Assembly: GCA_033065855.1 (NCBI GenBank)
Contig: JAVXUO010000788.1
Span: forward strand, 1 to 64,000
Direction of reading: 5' to 3'
Length of the DNA: 64,000 bases
Origin: Escallonia rubra
Lineage: Eukaryota; Streptophyta; Magnoliopsida; Escalloniales; Escalloniaceae
Part shown: positions 49,925-63,100 of the stretch, in pieces
Position numbering within the stretch: position 1 is the stretch's first letter
How the letters are laid out: each line of letters opens with the position of its first letter
Notes under the pieces: model-generated
What the model saw: only the letters and a program-made list of their open reading frames with translations
What the model was told of the DNA's origin: nothing
Databases searched by the model: none
Program-made: the position numbers and the translations under genes

Positions 49925-52200
49925 CGATACTTTTAGCTTTCAGCTGTTTCAAGATTAGATACAAGCTTAACTCGAATCTTCTTGAGCTTTTCCGGTGCAT
50001 CGTTCATATCGATCCTCTTGTCTGGTGATTCCGCTGAACACTCCAATGCAAACATCATGATGGATGATACATTCTCCAACTGTGCCAAGGGCCTTAGCAC
50101 AACAAAGAAAGAAAATGCCAAAAGTCACTCACATGACCACCCATGTCTTCGTTTAACAACACATTGCTAGGCTTCAAATCACAATGTACCACAGGTGTCG
50201 CAAGACCAAAATCGAGATAGTCTAATGCACAGCCCACGTCAATAATTATGTTCAACCTTTGCATAATATCAAAGTAGTAGTTGTGCGAGTATAACCACTT
50301 TTCCAGACTCCTACTTGGCATGTACTCCAGAACCACAGCTTTGAAATATCAAGGTTAGAGCAACTATTGATAACCTTCGTGAGATTTCGGTGACGAATGT
50401 TGCAAATAACTTCACATTCGGTCCCAAAACTTTTGAGAGCCTTTTCTTGATCAAGTCGGAAAACCTTTACGGCTACAACAATCCCATGATAGAGTACTCC
50501 CCTATAAACTGATCCAAAACTTCCACTGCCAACAAGGTTGCTTTCCGAGAATACATTTGTTGCTACAAGAAGTTCATGGTAACTAATTCTTGGATGTAGT
50601 GTTGTGGGCTGAAGATCCAATTCATGTTCACCTCTCTTACTTTTCCGGTGTCTTGTCAGCACACACACTGATGTCATGACAAGCACTACCAGTGAAACCG
50701 TAGAGAGTACACATATTAGTACCACCTTTTCCACTTGTCTTTGATCGTGTAACCATCCTAGTAATGCATGGTGGGACACCAAATCAAGTAGCACCACATA
50801 AAACTTCATTCGGGGCGAAAAGGTCCAGTAGTCGGAATTTCTGCACTTAAGCTATTGAAAGATACAATAAAGTACACTAGGGAATCATACCAGGGAGGTT
50901 GTTATGACTCAAATCCAAAATTTCTAGACTTGCCAAAGATTCAAGCGTGTCTGGAATAGGTCCTTCTAATCTATTGTATGCCAAGGAAAACTCAACCAAG
51001 TTCTGCGGACCCCCATCGGAGGGTAGAAAGCCGCCCAAGGAATTCCTAAAGCTTTCTGGCATGCTAGAATTTAATTTGTTATAACCAAGATAAAGGTATC
51101 TTAGAGAAGTAACATTCGCTAAGCATGTCGGCACCGGACCAAATAACTCGTTTACATCCAAGTATAATATAATCAAGTTGGATAAGTAACAAAGAACTCG
51201 TGGAATGGATCCTTGTATCTTGTTGCTGCTAAGATCCAGCGCTTGAAGCTTTTGCATCCCTTCGACAGTCACTGGAATAGCTGACTTTTTCCTTATCAGA
51301 GTTGTGTTTCCTGATAATTTTTTGAATAATGTTTAATTTGATTGATAGTATTGTTTACTTTGAGAAATGAAAAGTTATCGTGTGTGGTGGTTCTAGTCCG
51401 GCGATAATTTATAACATTTATAATACTCAAAGTGGAAAAGGGAGAAGGAAAAAAAAAAGTTGGCTATATATCTGAATCATAGCGAATGCATCTTTAAAGC
51501 TACCTGAACACTTGAGACATCTGAAAATGTCAAGGAACAGCATTAATAATCAGGCATCCACTACCCAAAAAATGCAAATAAATTCCGTAAATATAGAATG
51601 GTATGCCTTATATTAGCGACAAAGATGCTAGACATTTTAATTGATGTTTAGTTAATGACAATAAAATGCTGCTAACAAGAGCTGTCGCTTAAGGTCTATC
51701 GCAATACGTAGAATCATAACCATCCTACAACCTGGATGAGCCAAATTTTCTAGTTAGAAATGATTCAGCAAAGTTCTTATTTCACTTCTACATTCTACAT
51801 TCTACATTCCAAACAAACTAAAAGGACCTTTTATTGCCAAAACTTCAGGAAATGTGAGGAACCCTGTAGTAGCCCTGCAGGATCGGGGCCATAAACTTGG
51901 TACGTCTTTCCTTTGAATTTCTCAAAATATGAATATATTATATTCACAATGGAGATAATAAATTTATTGGAGAATGAGTTGGGAATTATACCAGTGAAAT
52001 GGTTTGAAATGACGTCTGTTTTGTAGAGTTTAGAAGCACTTGCGATTGACACAGGCAAACTTCCAGTGAACTCATTTCCTCCAAGTAAGAGTTGCTCAAG
52101 ATTGGGTTGTGTCTGGCCTATAAACGACGGCAAGTCCAACTCCTCGTACTGTAGGTAAGTTAAAGACCGTTGCTGGAATATCACTTATAAAACTATTTGC
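49925..52200 (-). pseudogene. LRR receptor kinase pseudogene (subfamily XII)
   Basis: Minus-strand pieces in correct order but several frames. LRRs at 52184-51960 (QPNLEQLLLGGNEFTGSLPV) come first. An unrelated stretch of about 550 bp (51830-51280) follows, then more LRRs at 51272-50877 (LDLSSNKIQGSIPRVLCYL, LEILDLSHNNLPGMIP). Next a transmembrane segment (VVLICVLSTVSLVVLVMTSV) and kinase N-lobe (LVGSGSFGSVYRGVLYHG, VVAVKVFRL) at 50740-50380. After a frameshift near 50345 comes the catalytic loop VVHCDLKPSNVLL, non-RD type. Activation segment to subdomain X is missing after HVSDF at about 50130. A C-terminal tail (ALECSAESPDKRIDMND, then KLKKIRVKL) lies at 50060-49933. Multiple lesions rule out a functional receptor. 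The tail sits only 25-30 bp from the Helitron's 5' end, so the Helitron landed at its 3' edge. Confidence 0.9.
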
Positions 52201-52592
52201 TCCCGAGTTTATATTATCTCTGTTTATCAGGAGAAGTTTATTATGGAACATGGCCAAGCTGAAGTGGATGCAAACTGAGAAGCAGAAAGCTAGATATGCT
52301 ACAGAAAGTATGTAATAGGAAGAAGCTTGAATATAGAATAAAGAAGTACAAACGCAGGCAGGCCAAATGCATAAAGTAGAGTTTTAGCTACAAACATGGC
52401 TGTGCCAACTTCAGTAACAAAATATCGTCACTTCCGATGTTCGTGACACTTCTGGTAGCACCATACTACACTTTTTGGCTCTGCTGATTCTGCACCTTTC
52501 CAAGTGCAGTGACTGACAATGGCAAAAGGGATGGCGACGGGTACCAAAATGTCGGTAGTACCAAAACAACTACATTGCATTAAGTTGTATAT
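52200..52592. other. Decayed kinase upstream region
   Basis: The first 70 bases still show LRR-like traces out of frame. The rest has no feature. Confidence 0.4.
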
Positions 52593-53294
52593 ACAGGACT
52601 AGCTTAGGTGTCAACGCGGGTGATACTGGTAAGCTATGGCTCACTGCTAGGGACAAGTAGGGTGGCTACACTAAGGTGAAGGATTAGCAGTAACCCTGAC
52701 TTTATCAGTTATGTGGATCAAAACACATTTTGGTGGAGATGCTTGTTCTGTGGAACTGTAAGCGCCAAATTATGCAGTGATCACACATGTGGGGGCCTGG
52801 TGACATTAGGACAGCCCCATTGAGGAGTCAGGGCGTAACACGGGAGAACTATGTCTTTCACAATACCACCACGGTCCATGGATCAACAAGAACAGAAGGG
52901 AGCTTGAAGCTTGGAGCTTCAATCGCCGTTTCTTCCATCAATCACAACACAAGCCTCTCCCCTTAATTCTCTCTTGATATTGATCATTGTTTCCAAGTGC
53001 TTTAGTCCATGCATGGGAAGATCTTTAGGGGGTTGATTTCATCTTCAGAAGCTTACAAGTTGCTCTCCCCAAATCCATTAGCTGCTTAAAGAATTTTTTA
53101 TGTGAAGCTCTGATGTACTGTTGTATGTTGTACTCTGAATTCAGTAGTAATCCTCTGACTCACATGGCATCTCATCAGCTCAAGTACAAAAGTCATTGGA
53201 AGAACTATCAATGAAATTACAGGTATTCAAGAAGTATTTTCTACTTGTATTTGTGTGTCCAGATTCCTTCCATATGTTGTCACCATGAGCATCA
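52593..53294. repeat. 700 bp segmental duplicate, copy 2
   Basis: Pairs with 25153-25853, about 27.4 kb apart in direct orientation. After the shared CACCATGAGCATCA this copy continues into CCTGATATATATT instead of kinase sequence. Confidence 0.88.
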
Positions 53295-53930
53295 CCTGAT
53301 ATATATTATTAACAACTGGAATTGACCAGCTGGAATCGACCAACAAATGATACTTGATAATCACTACTGCAAGAAGAAGAAAACGCGCATGCACATTGAG
53401 CACCAGTAACTAGACGATGGAATCAGCTTTCTTCTGCTTTGTAGACACGAATGTTAAGATTTAAGCGACTTATACAAACGTTTAGAAAACTTAAGAGATT
53501 AGTTCGTTCCTAGTCCCTCCTCCAGATCACAATTTTATCCCTCCCTATTTGAATGTTGATATTTTTTTTTGAATTTTTCAAAAACCTGAAGAACCTTTCC
53601 ATTATTTATGTAATTAAAATGGCATCCTCGATTCATGATTCTTAATAGTTCCTTACTTGAAGATATTAGAGAACCAAGGCATTGAGATTCATGTGGAGTG
53701 ATAGTCAAACGTCCAGTTCGATAACCACAAACTGTTACAAAAGTTAATCATCAGAAAAGAAATTTTCATAAATTTTATGCAGAGAAGGCCTTAAGGACAT
53801 GGTTTGCTACCTCAATGTCTGCAAAAATTTGAGTTCGTTACCACCCTTAGTGTTGCCTCTGACATTTCCGATCTTCTGACTCGCCACAAACTCAGCTCTG
53901 GTTTCTCCTGTCTTTCTAAGACATTTTGAT
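53295..53930. other. Intergenic, no gene seen
   Basis: AT-rich; no supported feature. Confidence 0.4.
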
Positions 53931-53934
53931 ATAC

Positions 53935-54050
53935 CCAGATTTAGCATTTTCATATCCACAACCCCGACTATCGCCTCTGGAAGTGACTCCTTCACCCGAC
54001 ATTTTAAGCTCATACTTCACGCAAACACATCTTCAGTCGGAACAAGTACA
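53935..54050 (-). pseudogene. Kinase subdomain X-XI fragment
   Basis: The minus strand reads PTEDVFA, a stop, then SLKCRVKESLPEAIVGVVD and KMLN. Compare SLKIWVKELLPSAVIQVLD at the intact paralogue (54880 region). A short relic of the same kinase family. Confidence 0.7.
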
Positions 54051-54104
54051 AAGAAACTGTTTCAGTCGGAACTAATCTTTTACATTTAAGGCATCTTGTA
54101 GTCA

Positions 54105-54310
54105 TAACTTTATCATCATGATAACACCACCAACGAAACAGCAGATAGAACACATAATTGCAACCTTTAATGTTGTCATTGATCAATGGACCAATTGATA
54201 AACACCATACACGTACACGGTGCTAATTGGGTAGAAATGATTTGCTTGTAAGGTTCCCAAAAGGCCCTCCACTTGGAATTTCTCCAGTTAATCTGCTAGA
54301 GATACATTCA
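54105..54310 (-). pseudogene. LRR kinase juxtamembrane/TM fragment
   Basis: The minus strand reads LTGEI-PSGGPFGNLTSKSFLP-like sequence in shifting frames, then a hydrophobic stretch (CSICCFVGGVIMMI). The order cap then transmembrane matches the larger paralogues; stops intervene. Confidence 0.55.
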
Positions 54311-54656
54311 AGTAAGGGCACTTATAACTTGAAATGTCTCGTGAATGAACCTGGAATTTATAGCACAATAATGCAATTTGAAATGTCTCCATAAGTAGTG
54401 GTACTTCATGCACTGGTGTTTATAGCACAATAATGCAACGCCAAAGATTCGACAAGGAGAAGAAGTGAAACACAGTCCAGCAATGAAGCTGGATGAGAAA
54501 CTTATACTTAAAGCCAAATTAAAACATACAGGAAAGGAAAAATGTAAGAAGCATGAGGCACAATAATTGAATGGACACTGGTAGCCGTCTTGGTGTCTTG
54601 TGGAGATTTATTACATCGTTACACAGCTTATTCTGATGCACCCTTGTTACTTTTAT
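54311..54656. other. 3' flank of the last kinase gene
   Basis: Contains a direct repeat of GTTTATAGCACAATAATGCAA-type sequence (near 54355 and 54418, period about 63) and probably the 3' UTR of 54657-57127. No gene. Confidence 0.5.
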
Positions 54657-57127
54657 CTAGCAGCTCCCTTCAAGATAATTACCTTTGATTTTCTTCAGTG
54701 TTGCCAGGACATCTTTCATGTTGATTCTTTGCTCTGGTGATTCAGCAGCACAGTCCAAAGCCAACTTCAATATGGACAATAGACAGTCCACCTCTGCCAA
54801 TGAACTTTTTCCGTCTCGCCTTAGCAAATTCTTATCGAGTACCTGAATTACCGCACTTGGAAGCAACTCCTTCACCCAGATCTTTAGGCTCATTTGTCCC
54901 GCAAACATTTCATCAGTGGGCTTCTTCCTAGTAAATGTCTCCATCAGCATTATTCCGTAGCTGTAAACATCACAGCTTGTGGATATTGATCCTCCCAACC
55001 CATATTCTGCATATGACAACTTATCAAAGGAATGAAGAGGATAAGAAAAAAATGCAATAGAACTGGGAACCGAATTATTCTTTGAGTTGATAAAATTGAG
55101 AAACAATGTGTATCACATCACCTGGTGCTATATATCCAATGGTGCCAAGGGTCATAGTATGTGCCACAAGCTCTTCCTCATCTAAGAGCTTTGTGATTCC
55201 AAAGTCACTCAAGTGCCCAATCATATGTTCGGTTCGTCGAGCAAGATATTGCTAGGCTTCAGGTCACAGTGAACTATAGGTGGTGCACAACCATGATGAA
55301 GATAGTCTAATGCACAAGCCAGATCAATCATAATGTCCAACCTTTGCATTATATCTAGCACATAACTGTGAGAATACAACCATTTCTCTAAGCTCCCATT
55401 GGGCATATATTCAAGTATTAAGGCTTTGAAATCAGGGTTGGAGCAGCTTGTGACGATTTTGATAAGATTTCTATGGCGAACATTGCGGATTACCTCACAT
55501 TCCACATGAAAACTTTTAAGGGCTCTTTCTTGTTGCAATTTGAATACCTTTATGGCCACAACCATCCCATCAGAAAGTACCCCTTTGTATACTGATCCAA
55601 AACTGCCATTACCCAGTAATTTGCTTTCCTCAAACCCATTAGTTGCTTCTAGAATTTCTTGTTGAGTGATTCTACGATGTACTGCCACTGGCTGTAGATC
55701 AATTTCTACGGGAAGTCTCTTGCTCTTTTGGCATCTTATCCACAAAAGTACAAATGTCAAGAGGAGCACAATCAAAGAAATTGTAGATGAAACACATATA
55801 ATCACCAACTTTCTGAGTGTTTTCAATCGACTAACGGAATTGGTTTTGCATGGACGAACACCAAATTGAGTCGCACCACACAAATCTTCATTTGGCAGAA
55901 AAGATTGACTTGCAAATTTTTCAAACGGTCCCCCACTAGGAATTTCCCCATGTAACTTATTGTAAGACACATTAAGGAATTTGAGTTGCAAGAGTTTCTC
56001 TAAGGACTTGGGAATCACGCCCAAGAGGTTGTTTTGAGACAAGTCCAAGGTTTCGAGGCTCACTAAAGATTCAAATGTCTCTGGAATGGTCCCCGTTAAA
56101 TCATTGTGTTCCAAATATAGGATGGCCAAATTTTGCAGATCTCCAATGTTGCCAGGGATATTGCCAGAGAAATTATTATACGATAGATCTAATATCATAA
56201 CAGCCTTCAGATTTCCAATTTTAGAAGGTAGATTGCCTTGTAAAGAATTGAAGGATGCACTGAACGTCAATAGATCTTTAAGGTTTCCAAGACTGGCTGG
56301 TATGGTAGAAGTTAATTTGTTGGAACCTAGATAAAGGTATCTTAGAGAACTAATGTTCCATAAACACGTCGGCAACGAGCCGGAAAGTTGGTTGGCAGGC
56401 AACCATAAGCCACCCAAGTTAGGGAGTTGACATAAGTCATCTGGAATCGACCCTCGCAACTTATTACGACCAACATCTAACCGTTGAAGCTTCTGCAACC
56501 CTTTGATGGTATTTGGAATAGATCCAATCAAGTCATTTTCATACAGAGCTAACGAAACCAAACCACTTAAGTTACTAATCTCACTAGGAATGGTTCCTCT
56601 GATTCTACATCCGGATGCATAAAAATCTTGCAAAGAAGCAGATAAATTTCCAATAGAAGCTGGAAGGGGACCAGTTAAAGGATTATATCCAATTCGTAAC
56701 ACTCTTAACTTCGTGCAGTTTGTCAAGGAAGTGATGAAACTGAATTCTGGAAATGTATTAATGAAATCATTGCCTGCCAGTTGAAATATCTCCAGGAGTC
56801 CCAAATTACCAAGCGAGTTAGGAACTCTACCACTGAAATTGTTTTTGGCTAGGTCTATGCGGGTGAGTTTAGTAGCATTTGAAATAGGTTCGGGTAAAAT
56901 TCCAGTGAAGCTATTCCCCCCAAGATGAAGACTTTCAAGATTGGCTAGTTGATGGCTCACATATAATGGTAATGTACCTGAAAGTTGATTGCTTGCAACA
57001 AATAGGTCTTGAAGTGTAGATATATTGAAGATCGTTGCTGGAATAGTACCTCTTAAATTATTTCCTCCTAGACTAATTACCCGTAAATTAGAAAGGTCGC
57101 CAATCTCTCGCGGTACTATACCTGAAA
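54657..57127 (-). pseudogene. LRR receptor kinase, near-complete but broken (subfamily XII)
   Basis: The best preserved receptor. From 57127 the minus strand gives about 16 LRRs (IVPREIGDLSNLRVISLGGN to LKFLNVSYNKLHGEIPSGG), a transmembrane helix (LVIICVSSTISLIVLLLTFV), glycine loop LLGNGSFGSVYKG, lysine in VVAIKVFKL and the non-RD loop IVHCDLKPSNILLDE. Next, CCGAACAT stands where an aspartate codon plus start of DM is expected, a net +5 bases, giving a stop at 55221-55223. The other frame continues MIGHLSDFGITKLL to GTIGYIAP. An intron (55121-55007; donor GTGATG, acceptor CATATGCAG) joins APE to EYGLGGSISTSCDVYSYG and the kinase end at 54657. The signal peptide and first LRRs are missing upstream of 57127. 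If the +5 is real, the product stops before the DFG segment. These receptors act at the plasma membrane in immune or developmental signalling. An assembly error at the +5 is possible. Confidence 0.88.
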
Positions 57128-60100
57128 AATAGATAAGATGCGAAAGCATAAAGTTAGCTCAATTGTTCAATCTACTTGATCTGTTTGAATGATGTACCAT
57201 CGTAGGGATGAAAGGTGAGAATCATTATGTTAAAACCCAGGTCCAGCAGTAACCACCGGATAAATGAATATCAATATCGACAATTTATAAAATACGAGTT
57301 TGTCTCTGGTTTTATTCTCGCCAGTTGGGTGAAGTCCAATTCTTCATGAATTCTATCTAATTTTTACTTAATGTTTCTAGATATCTTATATTATGGCCTA
57401 TTATTCTCATAGGAATGATTATATTAATTGATATCTTTATTATTACATTAAAATATTGGCCAGCTAAGGAAGTTGAATTCATTGTAAAAAAATAATATTA
57501 ATTGATCAGACCATATTTTACCAACAATTATTTTCTTTTTTGTCCTCTAATAAAGTGCTCTGGCAAGTTAGACACTAAAGAATACACCATTTCTAAATGT
57601 GCATTAGTAATGGGAAGATATGTTTTTTTCACCATATTTGCTCACTTGTGTGGTACACATGTGGGAGTAGAACAACAAACAAGAATTGCCTTCGATATCA
57701 TAAACAATATTTCCTTCTCATCAATTCTTCAATTGATAGTTAAGCTTTTACTATTTCCTTCTCGTTTTCGTAACTTCTTAAGAGAGAAAACCTATTGTTT
57801 TCCTTGTTTTAGATGCAACTGTATACCCAAAAGTCGCTCAATAATTGATATTACCATTTTCTTTTCTTTACCCAAAAGTACCAATAACTTTTTATTTTCA
57901 CTTTTGCAAGAACCTCCATAATGAGTGCCTTCAGGTGTTCATGTTGGTTGGTGGATGCCGGAAAACAACCGACACATTTACATTATGCATATGTGATACT
58001 TCAATGAAATAGAAATTTGTTTAAATATTTCATAAAACTGCAATCTTCAGCCAATTTAAGTCACAAACTTCATCAATCACATACAACATTTCATGCATAT
58101 TATCACCACAACATGGAATTAGGAGTGAATTTCCTAAAATGGTGTGAATCTAGCCTCAACCAAAACGTATTAGGCGATCATGATATGAATATTCAAACAT
58201 TCTTCATTAGATTCAGATACACAAAAAGTTGAACAAGGATAGAAAGGATTAGAAAATCAGCATGTTGGTGAAAATCAGATAAATTTTTACCATGACAGTA
58301 GTTTAAATTATATTTGTATAATCTATTAGTATGGTAATGTACCAAAATGGGATACATTTTCCTGTATGTAACACATTCTTGTTAATAAGACTAAACATCT
58401 TACTCAGTGAGATAATTTATTCAAGAAAGTTATGTACCTAAGTAATATCGATTATCATCCTTCATCATTTATGTATGCATTACCTCAGCAAAACTCATCA
58501 TCTTTGTTTATTTTTTCCAATTTAAAATATAACTATGCTAAAATATGATTGATGAGACAACCAAGTTGCATCCCAATATGTGCATGGAGAAACTTAGTTC
58601 AAGGTGGGCACTTAATAGCCAAAAAAAATTCGCTTAAAATACCTTCATCAATGAGTTAAATTAAACCTAACAAATCGATGAACGTGGGCAAAAAAGGCAA
58701 GAAACAAGAACTCTAATTCAGCAATTTGAACTTTTCAGTTCGTCAGGTGGGCAGTATAGCTCCAAATTCTCAAATCTCAATTGCCAAATTCAGTGCTAAA
58801 TTCCCCCAAATGCCAAATTCACAGTTCCTAATTGCAACCACAAGCAACAATTGTCAATCTCTCAATCCAAAATAAAAAAATCCTAACAAACCTCAATTTA
58901 TAAACATATACACTCACCACCCACAAGTAGCAATTGCAATTGAAAAATAAAAATCTAAAATCTCAATCTGAAATTAAGAATCTCACTAGCAGCCCTAATC
59001 CCCAATTTGGACTTGTAAGTTCCAAAACTCAATTATCAAACTCTAATTTGAAACAAAAGAAAATTGTTCAAGTTCAAGGAATTAGAAATTATAAGAATAA
59101 ACATCGGAAGTCTAGATCTTACCTTGCTTTCAAACTAGAAAGATTAGGGTTTGCGACTTTGTATGGAGGCAATGGAGCAATTCCAATAATCAGTGGAAGA
59201 ACGGTGGTTTTATATTTGGGGAAAAAAATGTTCTTCATAATTTTTAGACTAAAGGGATTGTCGTGGAGAAAATTAGGCAAGACACTGATAATTTGGGAAA
59301 GAATATGAGGAGAACGTCATTGCAAATACACTAAGACGGATAGACAAAACTGGAGGAATAGATGAATCAATGATTCAAATAACACACCGCGACTTCAGCC
59401 ATTCTGTCGTGATTGAATCTACCGTCTACGCGACTATGCCGGTCGCCAAAGGTGAACCTGCTGGTGGAGGCAGTGGGTCATGGCATTGAAGGCGAAAGGC
59501 TGGTGAGGGGACTGAGGAGACGGGTGCTCCGTGCCTCTCTCCATTACATGGCTTTGAGGCTTTAGAAATAGGGAGACTTTGAAAACAGTAGAGAATAATA
59601 GTTTTTTTTTTTGTGTTGACTTTAAGCGTAGAACTCTATTTGATTAGCAAGTTTAGCATTTTTAATGGCTAAAAAGACATTTTCTTTTAACTATTTTCTT
59701 TTAATGACTAAAATACATCTCTTTTAAGCATTTTTTAAAAATTTAGGTGGACATTTTTTCATTAAGGATAAAATATACCATCTAATATAGAAAATTTACC
59801 GAGAAGCAGGAGGGCATCGGCCCACCTGTGCCCCCCATTCCTTCTGCCCCTGTGTGCATTCGCATGGATCTATATGGCTAACTGAAAGAGATTATAGAGT
59901 TGCATCTTTTTATCGATACTTATCGATAACAAGTATGCTTATAACATTATTTTGTCTACTATCTTTGAGCAACTTATTTACTCAACTCTCTAAATTTCAA
60001 AGTTATGCAAGATGCGCATTTTTGGATTTTTCGAGTTTAAGAGCTACTTCTGCCAACCTCTCATTCGTTTTTTCCGTTAAAAATGACTATGCATTGCATA

Positions 60101-60160
60101 CTTTGTCTATAAACAATAAAACTAGGGGTATAACTAGAACAACACCTGAAAAAGACAACT
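57128..60160. other. AT-rich region without recognised genes
   Basis: I looked for the missing kinase N-terminus on the minus strand and did not find it. Plus-strand frames 57502-57921 and 58934-59308 have no known motifs. 58740-59100 is full of CAATTT/CTCAATTTG words typical of decayed transposon or UTR sequence. 59790-59860 (GCCCACCTGTGCCCCCCATT) resembles the edge of a common plant repeat. Confidence 0.45.
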
Positions 60161-63100
60161 GTCACGACCCAAACCCACGGGTAGGCCCATGAGCTAGGCA
60201 CGTGACCGGTCACAGACCCAATGGACTCCAACCGAGGGCTCTGCCAGGCCTTAATTAAACCTGTACACAATTCTAAGATCATACAGTAACTAAACCATAA
60301 CATGACTTCTAAAGATTTCCTTACAGCTCTTTTCAATATTATCTCCACTGAATTCCTCCATAAAAACTGATAGTATTTGTTTTAAAGAAAAAATTCCTGA
60401 AATTAAGCTACGGACAATTCAAATAAGTAACTGGCGGTTCTACAATTTCTCAAGGGCTTAAACAAACGTCCTAATAAGCATCTCCTACGGCTTCATTTTC
60501 ATTACTTTCACAGTACTGAGGTTTATCTAGGTGTTCACCTGAAAACATTTATAAAAAGGGGTGAGCTTGGGGCCCAGTAAGTACACAAACCATATCCCTA
60601 AAATAGATTTTGGGATTCATAAAAACATGAAACATGCCATGGTTTTCTTCCATTTAAAACTGCTAAACATTTTCACAAGAGATACTATACATATACTACT
60701 TTATGAAAGAAATTCATTCAAGATTCTCAGAAATGAAGTATGACGTCAAGTAGGCTCATTAACAACTATCACAGTTCATCATAACGTAGGTATGTTGCGG
60801 TCAGCGTCCGTTCCCCCCTGACTAGGGCCCACAATCCCTACTCCACCTGGGATGAACATTATTTGGTCAGGGTATGCGCCCCCTTAACTAGGGCCCACAA
60901 TCCCTCCTTCGTCCGAGATACATATTATTGTGGACGCAATGGCGCACCACGAGCAACAGTACTGTGCGTCAACGTATCGTCCCGTTGACCAGGACCCAAC
61001 AATCCAACTTTTCCCCGTGGATATGGGGCGCAACAACCAAGCCAGAAATACCCTCTCATCCAACATAAGCCAACTTTAAAACATTACTCATAGAAAACAT
61101 TCCTTGGCATTTTTTTATGCATTTTCTCATCAAACAATTTACACAAAAGCAGTAGCATGTAAAAGGCTTTAAAACTTTTAATTGGAACAATTCATTTATA
61201 CATATACATAAACGGAAAATAGGGTATACGAAGGAATATGGCAGGAGTACTTGCCTCGCTCAAAATCCGCTTCAGGTATTTGCTCAAATGCCGGCCCTAA
61301 CTCTTGACTATCAAAACCTAAATAACAAATCATACGAATGTCATTCATTATCGCTCGAGCACACCTAAGTATTAGGTATTAGTTTTCTTTTAGATGAGTA
61401 AAATTTTACCCAACCGTCCCCTGACCTATGTCTAATTACCTATTTGCCCCCAATGCCTAAAGTAGCTTATCCACTAGATATAACCTAGAAGAGTCCTTTT
61501 TAAACAACTAATGGGTATTTCGGGCACTAACGGTCGTTCCGAAAATTTCTCGCTCGGAAACCTAACCTGCACATTCAATTGCGCGTCCATGCTCAAGCAT
61601 CAAATATATAACGAACGGCACCGCAAAGCCACGACATTGCAGACACTCAAGCGTCACCATCATTTTAGATTACCATAAAATTCTAGACTAAAAATAATTT
61701 TGTTTACTATGTTAAATAATTCAAAAACTTGTTTTAAAAATAAAATTGTTTGGGACACTTCCCATGCCCAGAAAAATCCGAGAAAATTCCTCGTCAAAGG
61801 TTTCCCAAAAAGAAGGGAAATTTCAGTTTTGCACTTTGTCTAAAACTGTTTAGAAGAGGTCTTTGAAATAGTTTAAATAAATTGTTGCAATAGTAAAGAG
61901 TTACGCGATACATGATCGAGCGCTACGCTGTTAATAACGTTAAAAATAGCAAACGACTTTTAAAAACTTTTGAAACTCTGGAAAATATTATATCATAGCT
62001 ACATAAGACTATTTTAAAATTTTCATAATTTAATAACTTAGTTTACTATTTTAAAATACTCCGAAAACTCCTATTCGGATAAAACTAGTTAGCATGCTTC
62101 CCGAGCTCAGAACAATATACATTTTTTTGTGTGTGTAGGTCTTGAAAAATTAACATAAGTTACTTCTTTGAGTTTTGTCCAAATAATTTTATAAATATAT
62201 CTTAAAAACTCGAAAAGAAACTGCTAGAATTGGTTAGGTTTTTAGCGACACTTTTTTTTTGTTAATTTCTTAAAACTAGGCTTTCCCTCTCTAAACACAG
62301 TGCCTTCTTCTCCACCATTAACCCCATCACCTTACTTCACAATACTTACACCTCTATGCAGACCCATTTTTCTTCTTTGCAACCAAGTTGCACTTCTCAT
62401 GAATTGCAACATACTTACTACACATATACATGTACACACATTACTCTCACAAACCTTTTTATAATCTTCCCAGCTCACTTCCCTTCTTCCACGGCTGCCC
62501 CATGGTTGTACTCCCTTTCTCATAGCAGCCATAGTTGCCACAACTTGAAACCCACGAAGCTTATCTTGGTTTTCATGGCTCCACATGCCATTCTATATAT
62601 ACACTAAGGCATATGCAATCCACCAACACTTCACCCATAAATTCCCACCTTCCTTTTCATGGCAGCCTCACCTTGCTGCTTATAAACTATTCCCATGCAC
62701 ACAAAACCCATTATGCTCCAACCCTCAAAACTCACAAAAACCCATTATAACTCCAGCCCTCAAAACTCACATAGACCCATTATACTCCTCATCACCATTT
62801 TCAGCTACTGCCTTGCGGCAGTAGCTTGTTTCCTCTTGCCAAAATCATTCTCACAGCCCACTTCTCACATTAGTATACACACAGGTACCCATTTCTTTGA
62901 TTTACACCCACACAAATATATGCACCACACTCCTTGGTTTTCACCTCTCATTCATTCACCTACATTTTCCATCACCATCCAAAACTACTGACTTGGCTTC
63001 ATTTTTCCTTTTCCCAAACCATAATCTTCCAAACCCAAGTCACAACAAAGCCAATTTTTATATACCCTTATACCCGTACCAACCTCTCCTCCTTGCTGCC

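Noticed and set aside
57502-57921. 139-codon ORF right of the last kinase
   Set aside because: AT-rich, no motif, and no splice or promoter support.
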